Shown one piece after another: positions 7,242 through 14,736 of a DNA stretch of 17,251 nucleotides. The position numbers and the translations under genes are program-made. The stretch's first letter is position 1. Every line of letters starts with the position of its first letter. This DNA comes from Alphaproteobacteria bacterium. GTDB lineage: Bacteria > Pseudomonadota > Alphaproteobacteria > UBA8366 > Aestuariispiraceae. The notes under the pieces were generated by a model that worked only from the letters and a program-made list of their open reading frames with translations, did not search any database and was not told where the DNA came from. The stretch spans positions 1 to 17,251 of the forward strand of contig SPJV01000055.1 of the NCBI GenBank assembly GCA_006844765.1, in the 5' to 3' direction.

Positions 7242-8021
7242 CTACAACGTCCCAGGGAAACCACCGCCGTCCAACAGAAGATTCTGACCCGTTATATAGC
7301 CACTATGGGCGCTGCAGAGAAACGCGCAGGCATGGCCAAATTCCGCTGGTGTACCGAACCGTCCGGCCGGGTTGGATGACGCCAGTTCCGCAGCAGCTTC
7401 TTCAAGGGAGATTCCGGCTTTCTCAGCACGGCCAGCCATGGTGCCACGCAGCCGATCCGTATCAAACGGCCCCGGCAAAAGCCCGTTGATCGTCACATTA
7501 TGCTGCACAGTCTCCCGCGCCAGACCGGCTACGAATCCAGTCAAACCGGCCCGCGCGCCATTCGAAAGGCCCAGAATGCCGATTGGCGCCTTCACCGCGG
7601 AAGAGGTGATATTTATTATTCGTCCGAACTTTCGTTCGATCATACCGTCGACCGTCGCCTTTATCAGCATAATTGGGTTCAGCATGTTTGCATCAACCGC
7701 GCTGATCCAGTCATCCCGATCCCACTCCCGGAAATCACCCGGCGGGGGGCCACCACAGTTGTTGATCAGAATGTCTGGGTTTGGGGCGGCTTCCAGAAGA
7801 GCTGCCCGACCGGCCTCCGTCGACAGGTCGGCAGCGACAGCGGTAACATCAACACCGTATGCATCCCGAATTTCTTGAGCCGTCGCTTCCAGCGCATCCG
7901 CAGAACGAGCGTTTATGGTGAGCGATACACCTTCCGCCGCCAAGGCTTCGGCACAACCCCGCCCCAGTCCTTTGGAGGCCGCGCAAACGATTGCCGATTT
8001 TCCCTTAAGCCCAAGATCCAT
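7242..8021 (-). CDS. SDR-family oxidoreductase lacking the canonical catalytic Tyr/Lys
   Basis: 259 residues, usual for a classical short-chain dehydrogenase/reductase. A Rossmann fold is evident: cofactor loop AASKGLGRG (14-22), ADLS (64-67), NNCGG (87-91, in place of NNAGG), and the C-terminal ITGQNLLLDGGG (243-254). Such enzymes reduce or oxidise carbonyl/alcohol groups with NAD(P). The active site is odd: aligning GLSNGARAGLTGF (151-163) with the usual xYxxxKAGLxGF puts S153 where Tyr belongs and R157 where Lys belongs, while the preceding Ser (S140/S141) is kept. It is often labelled 3-oxoacyl-ACP reductase by homology, but that activity should not be assumed. A strong Shine-Dalgarno sequence, AAGGGAG, lies about 8 bases before the ATG at 8021. 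It lies 60 bp downstream of hda on the same strand. Confidence 0.88.
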   Translation of the reverse strand: MDLGLKGKSAIVCAASKGLGRGCAEALAAEGVSLTINARSADALEATAQEIRDAYGVDVTAVAADLSTEAGRAALLEAAPNPDILINNCGGPPPGDFREWDRDDWISAVDANMLNPIMLIKATVDGMIERKFGRIINITSSAVKAPIGILGLSNGARAGLTGFVAGLARETVQHNVTINGLLPGPFDTDRLRGTMAGRAEKAGISLEEAAAELASSNPAGRFGTPAEFGHACAFLCSAHSGYITGQNLLLDGGGFPGTL

Positions 8022-8081
8022 GGTTCACTCCCTTCGCGGCACATAAGCCTGATGCGATTGATGATCAAATCCGGTGGGAGG

Positions 8082-8774
8082 CTACCCCTCCCCTTCCCCG
8101 CTGTCGAGATCATGTGTCGCCAGGACATCCCGTGCCAATGCGGTCGTGATCGGTTTACGACGCGCCAAGGCGGCAGCGTCCAGAGAGGCCACAATTTCTC
8201 GCGCTGCCGCAAAACTGCGGGGCATTCGGATCAACATGTATGACAGAACTTCCGGCGCGATACGAAGCTGGCGGTCCGAGAACAACTTCATCATGACGGC
8301 GCCCAGCAGCGCGTCATCCGGTTCCCGCAACTCCCCAACCGGCGCCCCGGCAAGGCGAGAGCGCAAATCGGCCGGCCCAAGCGTCCAACGGCCTGGCGCG
8401 GTGCGCGATGTCAGCAAAAGCCTGCCATCCCGATCACGCATCATATTGTGAAGATGTAAGAGGGCTTCCGCATCCACGCATTGATCGGCGTCATCAACCG
8501 CTACGGCCAGAGCATCCCCGACCACGGCATCCAACCCATCCGTCCTAAGGCTAATGGCGTTCAACACCTTGGCGCTGGCCCGATCCCGCCAAACGGCCAG
8601 CAGATGGCTCTTCCCACTGCCCGCGGGACCATGAAGCATGAGCGTCGGTCCCGGCCAGTCAGGCCAACGGTCAATCCAATCCACGGCGCCTTGGTTGGCT
8701 TCGGCAACCAGGAAATCCTCGCGCCCTTCGGCGGCACGATGCGGCAACTGAAGCGGAAGCTGTTTTGCAATCAT
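8082..8774 (-). CDS. hda: DnaA regulatory inactivator Hda (HdaA)
   Basis: 230 residues: a DnaA-like AAA+ module without the C-terminal DNA-binding domain of DnaA. Hda bound to the replication sliding clamp stimulates ATP hydrolysis by DnaA and so prevents over-initiation. The N-terminal KQLPLQLP (4-11) fits the clamp-binding motif of Hda proteins. Walker A is GPAGSGKS (49-56), Walker B is around VAVDDADQC (91-99), the sensor I region is LLLTSRTAP (119-127), and DLRSRL (136-141) contains the arginine-finger-like box. The ATG at 8774 is only 10 bp after the stop of the DUF2066 gene, so the two are co-transcribed. This hda/DUF2066 pair opposite purM is a familiar arrangement in this group. Confidence 0.92.
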   Translation of the reverse strand: MIAKQLPLQLPHRAAEGREDFLVAEANQGAVDWIDRWPDWPGPTLMLHGPAGSGKSHLLAVWRDRASAKVLNAISLRTDGLDAVVGDALAVAVDDADQCVDAEALLHLHNMMRDRDGRLLLTSRTAPGRWTLGPADLRSRLAGAPVGELREPDDALLGAVMMKLFSDRQLRIAPEVLSYMLIRMPRSFAAAREIVASLDAAALARRKPITTALARDVLATHDLDSGEGEG

Positions 8775-8784
8775 CGGGTAAATC

Positions 8785-9999
8785 TCAGCGCGCCCTGGTC
8801 ACGGTGTAAAAAACATCACCCTCTTCAGCATGCGCAATGCTCAATCCCCTCTGCGCCAAGGCAACCGCAAGCCGATCCGGTTCCCCGACGAAGGTCACCT
8901 CCGCCCTAGCCTCTTCCAAGGACAGGCTGACGAGCCGAACAGCGCTGACTGGCGCCGCTGCCCGCAGGCCGCGCTCAACCGCGAGCCAATCGCCCAGCGC
9001 CGAAATTGGCGCGGAAATCTCAATTGTCTGGTTCCCCAAATCAAACCGCAGCAGATTTTCCCGTTTCCAAGCCATCTCAAGCGCATCACCAACCTGACTT
9101 GCTGTCCGCTCCAGGAAGTGCTTGCGCCGCTCGGATGGATCTAACGGCGTATTGCTTTCCTCGCCCTCAGCAGCAACAGGCGGATCGTTGTCCAGATAAT
9201 TGCCGGAAAAGGAACGTCCATCCCATCCGGGGCCATAGGCGGTCAGAGCAACCTCTGCGCGTTCAATGTTTTCCGGCGACAGTTTCAAGGTCAGGACGGC
9301 AACCAGAACGGCGCCGACCCCATATCGCCGCGCAATAGCCGTCAGTGCAGGGATATCACCCCCAGTCGCCCGCGCCGCATCAATCGACGCCATGTCCGAC
9401 AAATCACCGAGCGGTGGAACAATTGCGACCAATCCATCTCGCGACGGCGTCCTTGCCCAGGCATCGAGCCAAGGGTTCGTGTCTTCGAACAACACATCCC
9501 CGTGTGGCGCCCGGGCTATTGGCAGGACAACCATCGGCTGACTGGCCGTTTCTGCATAGGCAAGACGCCCACGCCGCAAGAATTCCCTGATCCCGTCAGT
9601 CTGAAAGCGCACATCCATTTTTGCCAGATAGCGCCCGCCGCCAAATTTCTCAGAGACAATCGCGACGTCACGAATCAGAAATTCGAGCCGGTCGGCGCTG
9701 ATGGCAGGAACCTTAGATAAATCTTCCGGCACGAGAAGGCGCGCCATCAAGCCGTCGAACGCCGCACGCTTGGCGAAGGCAACCCCTTGAGTCTTGGCTT
9801 TTGCATCGCTGTCAGCCGATTCGTCTACTTCTATTCCCCGAATGGCGAAAACGTCTTGGGCCGTGGCCACCCCCGGCAAAACAACAGTGACCGCAGAGAA
9901 AACCGCAAAAACGCAGTAAAAAGCGGCCGCATAAGCCGTCGGCACGGGGAAACACGCCTTCGCTGTTCCAAATTTTCGCGAAACCGAGCCAACCGACAT
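8785..9999 (-). CDS. DUF2066 domain-containing exported protein
   Basis: 404 residues. A basic start, then a hydrophobic stretch at about 21-44 ending in GVATA|QDV (43-50), looks like a cleavable signal peptide, so the mature protein is probably periplasmic. The body matches DUF2066: KTQGVAFAKRAAFDGLMARL (69-88), an RYLAKMDVRF strand, a central VVLPIARA stretch and an AVLVAVLTLKL segment. The biochemical role of the family is not established, and I see no catalytic motif. GGGAGTGG about 10 bases before the ATG at 9999 can act as a Shine-Dalgarno sequence. A TATAAA on the minus strand at about 10060-10065 could be its -10. It is the first gene of the DUF2066-hda unit, divergent from purM. Confidence 0.85.
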   Translation of the reverse strand: MSVGSVSRKFGTAKACFPVPTAYAAAFYCVFAVFSAVTVVLPGVATAQDVFAIRGIEVDESADSDAKAKTQGVAFAKRAAFDGLMARLLVPEDLSKVPAISADRLEFLIRDVAIVSEKFGGGRYLAKMDVRFQTDGIREFLRRGRLAYAETASQPMVVLPIARAPHGDVLFEDTNPWLDAWARTPSRDGLVAIVPPLGDLSDMASIDAARATGGDIPALTAIARRYGVGAVLVAVLTLKLSPENIERAEVALTAYGPGWDGRSFSGNYLDNDPPVAAEGEESNTPLDPSERRKHFLERTASQVGDALEMAWKRENLLRFDLGNQTIEISAPISALGDWLAVERGLRAAAPVSAVRLVSLSLEEARAEVTFVGEPDRLAVALAQRGLSIAHAEEGDVFYTVTRAR

Positions 10000-10212
10000 T
10001 GCAAAGCCACTCCCGTCCAGTACAAAGAAACCGTCCCGGCTAGGTCTGGCCGGTCATTGTTTATAACGCGCCCGGTCCGACTTCGAAAAGCCTTGGTAGA
10101 CAAGGAATACACTCAGATCGGCGTTTTGGGGCGGTCTCTTTGAAAAGTCATTCGGTCCGATCGGTCACCATGCCTGACGGTCAGAATGATCATGAAGCAA
10201 TATGGTGGCGAA

Positions 10213-11307
10213 ATGACGGCAGAAAACCAAGGCGGCGGCGCCAATAGACTCACCTATCGGGATGCAGGCGTCGATATCGATGCCGGCAATGCATTGGTTG
10301 ATGCAATCAAGCCACTGGCGCGCTCTACCTTCCGACCCGGTGCAAATGGGGAACTGGGCGGCTTCGGTGGCTTGTTCGATCCCAAAGCAGCCGGGTATTC
10401 GGATCCTGTCATGTTGGCCGCTACGGACGGCGTCGGCACGAAGCTGAAACTGGCGATAGAGGCAGATAAGCACGACACTGTCGGTATCGACCTCGTCGCC
10501 ATGTGTGTGAATGACCTTGTCGTCCAGGGAGCGGATCCGATGATCTTCCTGGATTACTTTGCATGCGGGAAGTTGACCCTCGAAACAGGGGAAGCTGTGG
10601 TCGCCGGGATTGCTGAAGGCTGCCGTCAGGCCGGCGCTGCCCTGATCGGTGGGGAAACTGCCGAGATGCCGGGCATGTACGCCGATGGTCACTACGATCT
10701 GGCCGGCTTCTCCGTTGGTGTGGCTGAGCGCGATGCGTTGATCGATGGCAGCACCGTCGGTGACGGCGATGTGTTGTTGGGACTGGCCTCCAGCGGCGTT
10801 CATTCCAACGGTTTCAGTCTTGTGCGAAAGGTGGTCGACCTCGAAGGTCTGAACTGGTCTTCACCGTCGCCCTTCAGCAAGGATGAAACGCTGGGTGAAG
10901 CGCTTCTGACCCCGACCAAAATCTACGTGAAGTCCGTATTGGCAGCCGTGCGCGCCGGTGGCGTTCATGCGCTCTGCCATGTGACCGGCGGCGGCTTTTA
11001 TGAGAACCTGCCGCGAGTGGTACCGGAAGAATTGGCCGGCGATCTGAACCCGGAGAGTTGGACAATGCCGCCTGTCTTCCACTGGCTGGAGAGCGCCGGC
11101 GGGATCGCGCGTCGGGAGATGTATCGGACTTTCAACTGCGGGATCGGCATGATCGCTGTTGTCGCGGCAGACCGCGCGGACGCCCTGACCGATATCCTGG
11201 TTGAGGAAGGGGAGACTGTCTTCCGGCTTGGCGAGATCACCCCCCGAGACGATGGCAATGCCGTGGTCATATTGGATGGAGATCGCGCGTCGGGAGAAAC
11301 CGCATGA
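10213..11307 (+). CDS. purM: Phosphoribosylformylglycinamidine cyclo-ligase (AIR synthetase)
   Basis: 364 residues from the ATG at 10213. PurM makes 5-aminoimidazole ribonucleotide from FGAM and ATP, the fifth step of purine synthesis, in the cytoplasm. Motifs: LTYRDAGVDIDAGN (13-26), TDGVGTKL (71-78), IGGETAEMPGMY with the ATP/metal-binding acidic residues, LASSGVHSNGFSLVR, and HVTGGGFYENLPR. Start is uncertain: in-frame ATGs at 10186 and 10192 would add 9 or 7 residues; I prefer 10213 because the family homology begins near it and GGTGG lies just upstream. The stop overlaps the purN ATG by four bases. A small dyad, CTGAC-G-GTCAG, lies at 10174-10184. Confidence 0.96.
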   Translation: MTAENQGGGANRLTYRDAGVDIDAGNALVDAIKPLARSTFRPGANGELGGFGGLFDPKAAGYSDPVMLAATDGVGTKLKLAIEADKHDTVGIDLVAMCVNDLVVQGADPMIFLDYFACGKLTLETGEAVVAGIAEGCRQAGAALIGGETAEMPGMYADGHYDLAGFSVGVAERDALIDGSTVGDGDVLLGLASSGVHSNGFSLVRKVVDLEGLNWSSPSPFSKDETLGEALLTPTKIYVKSVLAAVRAGGVHALCHVTGGGFYENLPRVVPEELAGDLNPESWTMPPVFHWLESAGGIARREMYRTFNCGIGMIAVVAADRADALTDILVEEGETVFRLGEITPRDDGNAVVILDGDRASGETA

Positions 11308-11951
11308 CGCGGCGTATCCCGGTTGGGGTTCTACTCTCCGGCGGCGGCACCAATCTTCAAGCGCTGATCGATGCCTGCGCCTCACCGACGCATCCAGCGG
11401 AAATCGTGCTCGTCCTCTCGAACAACGCCGACGCCTATGGGCTTGAGCGGGCCCGAAAGGCCGGCATAGCGACCGCCGTCGTTAACCACCGGGAATACTC
11501 AGATCGCGTCACCTTCGATGCGGCGCTACAGACTGTTCTGGAAGACGCTGGCGTGGAAATTGTCTGCCTCGCCGGTTTCTTGCGCATTCTGACCGAAGGC
11601 TTTGTGGAAGCGTGGAGAGACAGGATGTTGAATATTCATCCCTCACTCCTGCCCGCCTATAAAGGATTGGAGACCCATCAGCGCGCCCTTGACGATGGGG
11701 TGGCCCTGCATGGCTGTACCGTCCATCTGGTCCGCGCCGATCTGGACAGTGGTCCGATGCTGCTCCAGGCAGAGGTTCCGGTATTGCCGGAGGACGATGC
11801 CGCCACCCTGGCGACCCGCGTTCTTTACCGGGAGCATGAGATCTATCCCGCAGCACTGAGCCTACTCGCATCCGGGCGTATCAAGGTTGAAGACGAAGTT
11901 GCGTTTATTGATGGGGTGCCAGGGCCGAAACGCTTGACTATGGCGGGCTAG
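11304..11951 (+). CDS. purN: Phosphoribosylglycinamide formyltransferase
   Basis: 215 residues. PurN transfers a formyl group from 10-formyl-tetrahydrofolate to GAR, the third step of purine synthesis. The phosphate loop is SGGGTN (12-17). The catalytic triad is present: N110 and H112 in NIHPSLLPAYKG, and D148 in HLVRADLDSGP. Length and motif spacing are normal. It is translationally coupled to purM through an ATGA overlap. Confidence 0.97.
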   Translation: MTRRIPVGVLLSGGGTNLQALIDACASPTHPAEIVLVLSNNADAYGLERARKAGIATAVVNHREYSDRVTFDAALQTVLEDAGVEIVCLAGFLRILTEGFVEAWRDRMLNIHPSLLPAYKGLETHQRALDDGVALHGCTVHLVRADLDSGPMLLQAEVPVLPEDDAATLATRVLYREHEIYPAALSLLASGRIKVEDEVAFIDGVPGPKRLTMAG

Positions 11952-11980
11952 CGCATCATTTCAATGGCGCAACTAGCGCC

Positions 11981-12008
11981 TTGAGCCGGCGCCGCGCATC
12001 AGTAAAAT
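11981..12008 (+). promoter_or_regulatory. Candidate promoter for the small membrane-protein gene
   Basis: TTGAGC (11981-11986) and TAAAAT (12003-12008), 16 bp apart, would start transcription near 12015, about 60 bp before the ATG at 12074. The -10 matches five of six consensus bases. Confidence 0.4.
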
Positions 12009-12073
12009 ACGCCCCATTGAGGCGGCCCTTCATGTGGGCGCGATCTGGGGGACACCGAAGGGGACTAAGGACT

Positions 12074-12208
12074 ATGGAAGATCTGGAATTCAACGAAGCA
12101 TCGCGCGAGCATCTGGCAACCTGGGAACGGCTGAAATCGATCATGCTCTATTGCCTGATCTTTGTCCTGATCATTGTTGGGGGCATGGCGTTCTTCCTGA
12201 CGCCGTAA
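12074..12208 (+). CDS. Small one-helix membrane protein, resembling aa3-type cytochrome c oxidase subunit IV
   Basis: 44 residues. A short polar N-terminus (MEDLEFNEASREHLATWERL, 1-20) is followed by a single membrane segment, IMLYCLIFVLIIVGGMAFFL (23-42). The layout, including the TW..L...M just before the helix, resembles the very short subunit IV of alphaproteobacterial aa3 oxidases, which sits in the inner membrane beside subunits I-III. The match is by size and pattern only, so a different small membrane protein is possible. AAGGACT before the ATG is a fair ribosome-binding site. In-frame sequence upstream (from 11981) is basic and has no such pattern. It lies after purN, before a strong terminator. 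Confidence 0.6.
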   Translation: MEDLEFNEASREHLATWERLKSIMLYCLIFVLIIVGGMAFFLTP

Positions 12209-12278
12209 TCAAAGCTGTCCCGGACGGGGGACGGACGGATAACCGGCCGCTCCATCATTCGGTAAATTGACGCACAAG

Positions 12279-12317
12279 AAGACGCAGTGGTCATTCGCGC
12301 CACTGCGTTTTGCTTTT
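12279..12317 (+). terminator. Rho-independent terminator after purMN and the small membrane-protein gene
   Basis: ACGCAGTGG (12282-12290) pairs perfectly with CCACTGCGT (12300-12308) around a 9-base loop; with the flanking AAG/TTT the stem reaches 12 bp with one G-U pair. The tail TTTTGCTTTT follows. This is the strongest terminator in the window and marks the end of the purine unit. Confidence 0.88.
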
Positions 12318-12562
12318 ATACGCAGAAAAACTGAATCTCAATGAGGGGAATGATTTGGCAAATCTAGGTCATGAACTCATAAACGGGCAATGGACGAGAG
12401 CAGTCCGCTGATACTCCAAAAGCAGACGAGATTCGCCGAGGCGGGTTAAGTCCGAGTCTGACCCAAAGCAGAGGTGCGACCTGCCAATTATTGCATGTCC
12501 TCTATCGGCCAGATGCAGTCATAGGCTGATACAAGAAAATCGCGTTGCACCCATTGTCAGAG
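12318..12562. other. Non-coding stretch before the enolase/Rieske cluster
   Basis: No convincing gene on either strand. From TTG 12355 an 18-codon frame (stop at 12409-12411) reads LANLGHELINGQWTRAVR, preceded by a GAGGGG ribosome-binding-like site; HELINGQW resembles the N-terminal start of aldehyde dehydrogenases, so it may be a gene remnant, but it is too short to be sure. The rest holds two AAAGCAGA motifs (12419-12426, 12465-12472) and a small AGGT-GCG-ACCT dyad. No clear terminator for the minus-strand enolase gene is visible. Confidence 0.4.
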
Positions 12563-13669
12563 TCAATCGTAATGCTGGATAGGTTCACAGAGAACTTTGG
12601 TGTCAGGTTCAAATCCGAGTCCTGATTCTTCACCACAACTGAGCAATCCATTCGAAGCGGTTACCCCAATTTCCCCCAGGGACACGCTGGCAGGATGGGG
12701 GTAGGCGGCGAGCAATGACTTTTCTGGAACTGTAACCGCCAGATGGGCTACAGCAGCACGCACAATCTCCGCGCCCACTGTATCCTCGATTCGCATACGT
12801 AAGCCCAAGCGTGTTGCAAGGCGCGCCATTTCATGTGCTTTGGTCAGGCCACCTACATGTGAGAGTTTGATTACAACGGCGTCAAGCGCGCCATCTGCGC
12901 TCGCCCTAACCAGGTCACGGGTGTCATCGATTACTTCGTCCAGTACGAATGGTCGGTCGCATACTTTACGAATGGTAACGCACTCCTCATACGTGGCACA
13001 GGGCTGCTCGATCAGCAGGCCCAACTCTGGAGGCAATTGTGACGCAGCCGCCACCACCCGGCGGGCGTCTTCCATTGTCCACCCCCGATTGGCATCACAA
13101 ATCATGTGTTCTCCCGGTCGGAGGATATCCGCGATTGCCCGCATCCGTGCGATATCCGGTTCGGCACCTTGCCCGAGTTTTACCTGAAACACGGTGATAC
13201 CCTGTTTCCTGTTTTCCTCGATAGTGCTGATCATCGCCTGCGGCGTATCCATAGGGATGCTGTTGTAGAGCCTTGCTCCATCAACCTCCGCACCGCCCAA
13301 CAGCGTTTTCACCGGTAAACCTGCAGACTTGCCAAGTAAGTCCCAACAGGCAATATCGATTGCGGATTTGGCGGCTTCATGGCCACGCACGGTTCGGTCC
13401 ATCAGGGTATTGATTACACCCGTTTCACATGGGTCACGGCCGATCAAGACGGGGCACAGGAATTCGAGGGCCGCTCGCAACCCACCCGTCGTTGCATCGA
13501 GATAGGTAGGGTTTAACGGGCAGCTCTCGCCGTAACCGACCAAGCCACCATCAGTTTCGATACCCACGACGGTGTCATGCAAGGTGATCTCCGGCGTTGT
13601 AACGCGGCCATGGCCGAGTGTCTTATACGGAAGCGGAATGGCATAAACGCTAATTGACTTGATTTTCAT
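12563..13669 (-). CDS. Enolase-superfamily enzyme (mandelate racemase/muconate lactonizing type), copy 1
   Basis: 368 residues. Members abstract the proton next to a carboxylate and then epimerise, dehydrate or cycloisomerise the substrate. N-terminal capping domain about 1-125, then a beta-barrel. Active-site residues seen: K164 in FQVKLG (161-166; Gln replaces the first Lys of the KxK motif), metal ligands D192 (ICDANRGW), E221 (LLIEQPC) and D244 (FVLDEV), and K268 in VVIKLSHVGGLT. Lysines at both barrel positions fit the MLE-like subgroup, and the end strand reads RIEDTVGAEI (293-302). Hydroxyproline-betaine epimerase HpbD and cis-3-hydroxyproline dehydratases are known relatives in similar contexts, but the substrate cannot be read from sequence. 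Start at 13669 has a good AGAGG ribosome-binding site; a longer frame to 13714 lacks support. It is the third gene of the unit, 25 bp after copy 2. Confidence 0.88.
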   Translation of the reverse strand: MKIKSISVYAIPLPYKTLGHGRVTTPEITLHDTVVGIETDGGLVGYGESCPLNPTYLDATTGGLRAALEFLCPVLIGRDPCETGVINTLMDRTVRGHEAAKSAIDIACWDLLGKSAGLPVKTLLGGAEVDGARLYNSIPMDTPQAMISTIEENRKQGITVFQVKLGQGAEPDIARMRAIADILRPGEHMICDANRGWTMEDARRVVAAASQLPPELGLLIEQPCATYEECVTIRKVCDRPFVLDEVIDDTRDLVRASADGALDAVVIKLSHVGGLTKAHEMARLATRLGLRMRIEDTVGAEIVRAAVAHLAVTVPEKSLLAAYPHPASVSLGEIGVTASNGLLSCGEESGLGFEPDTKVLCEPIQHYD

Positions 13670-13694
13670 TTGTACCTCTTTTGAATTTTTGGCG

Positions 13695-14717
13695 TTAGCT
13701 TGCCGGACCGACACGGCCCGGGGCGGGGCGTGCGATCATTTCGTGGTCCGTGTCCATTGGTTCAGTCAAGTCAATGGACCCGATCATCTGATCTACCGGA
13801 GCACCAACCGCCAGAGCCAGTGCGGCATGAGCGTAATGTTGGCCCGACCAAGGCCCATCAATCCGAATTCTCATACCGGCCGCGACACACATATCGCGGG
13901 CGGCACGAGCTGCTGCCAGGCCTCCATATTTTACCGGTTTGATACACACCACTTGAATACCATCGGCGATAGCCCTGGATATCATGCCCAATCCCCACAG
14001 GCTGGAGTCAATCATCATGGGTGACGACAAGGTGCGAGACACTTTGACATTATCGTCGTACGCGGTACACGGGTCTTCCCAGATCAACTTCGAATCACTC
14101 AGCGTCGGGATGGCATCAAGAGCCACATCCAAAGGCAGCGCACCATTGAAATCCGCCAACACCAACTGATCCTCATTCAGGACGTTAAGGACGTCCCGTA
14201 CACAGGCCATGTCAGTCTCCAGGTCATCGACGCCGAGCTTGATCTGAACAACCGGCGCCTGGCCGCCGTTGGCGATAATGCTGGCGACGGTTTCTTCTAC
14301 CGGACCGGCCGAAAGTGAAAGTATCTCCGGCACATCGCCCGCTACCGGGCCGCCGAGTAGTGCAGAAACTGGTACGCCGGTTTGTTTAGAAAGGATATCA
14401 TGCCAGGCACAATCGAGGGCAAATGCAATACTTCGAAAACTAATGTCGCGACCATTCCAGTCCACAAGTATGCGAGGGACATCAGACAACTCGGCGCCAA
14501 TGAGTTCCTTTATCGTTAGAGCATCTTTGCGATCCGCTTCTTCTTCTCTGATATCGGAGAATCTCACGACCTCGCCTGTGCCGGTGAGGCCATCCTCGAT
14601 CGTGATGTGTAGTAGGCTGTGATAGAGTTTAGTCTGTACAGCAATTGACTGCACATAGGCCTTGCCGTTCGCAAAACTGGGTTCAAAGGGTACAAGCTCG
14701 GCGGACGTAATTTTCAT
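13695..14717 (-). CDS. Enolase-superfamily enzyme, copy 2 (divergent from copy 1)
   Basis: 340 residues, shorter than copy 1 and clearly different in sequence. Active-site set: K160 in VVQIKLG (156-162; Gln again in place of the first Lys), metal ligands D189 (VLADFNG), E214 (LIWEDPC) and D237 (MMIDSS), and K260 in VVCIKPVKYGGL. The eighth-strand region reads RIRIDGPWSGQ (283-293). All residues needed for a working enzyme are present, so it is not a decayed copy. It probably has a separate reaction or substrate from copy 1, for example an epimerase paired with a dehydratase, but that is inference. The ATG at 14717 has a GAGGGGG ribosome-binding site about 8 bases upstream. It lies 19 bp after the Rieske gene. 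Confidence 0.88.
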   Translation of the reverse strand: MKITSAELVPFEPSFANGKAYVQSIAVQTKLYHSLLHITIEDGLTGTGEVVRFSDIREEEADRKDALTIKELIGAELSDVPRILVDWNGRDISFRSIAFALDCAWHDILSKQTGVPVSALLGGPVAGDVPEILSLSAGPVEETVASIIANGGQAPVVQIKLGVDDLETDMACVRDVLNVLNEDQLVLADFNGALPLDVALDAIPTLSDSKLIWEDPCTAYDDNVKVSRTLSSPMMIDSSLWGLGMISRAIADGIQVVCIKPVKYGGLAAARAARDMCVAAGMRIRIDGPWSGQHYAHAALALAVGAPVDQMIGSIDLTEPMDTDHEMIARPAPGRVGPAS

Positions 14718-14736
14718 CTATTTTGCCCCCTCATTA

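Noticed and set aside
8076..8092. GGGAGG-CTACC-CCTCCC hairpin at the hda stop codon
   Set aside because: The stem is only 6 bp with no following T-run on the minus strand, so I do not call a terminator; it follows from the GEGEG coding sequence and stop.
7500..8243. 247-codon plus-strand frame opposite the SDR gene
   Set aside because: It is antisense to the SDR and the end of hda; both minus-strand genes have motifs and good starts.
10165..10803. 212-codon minus-strand frame opposite purM
   Set aside because: It lies wholly antisense to the strongly conserved purM and has no family pattern.
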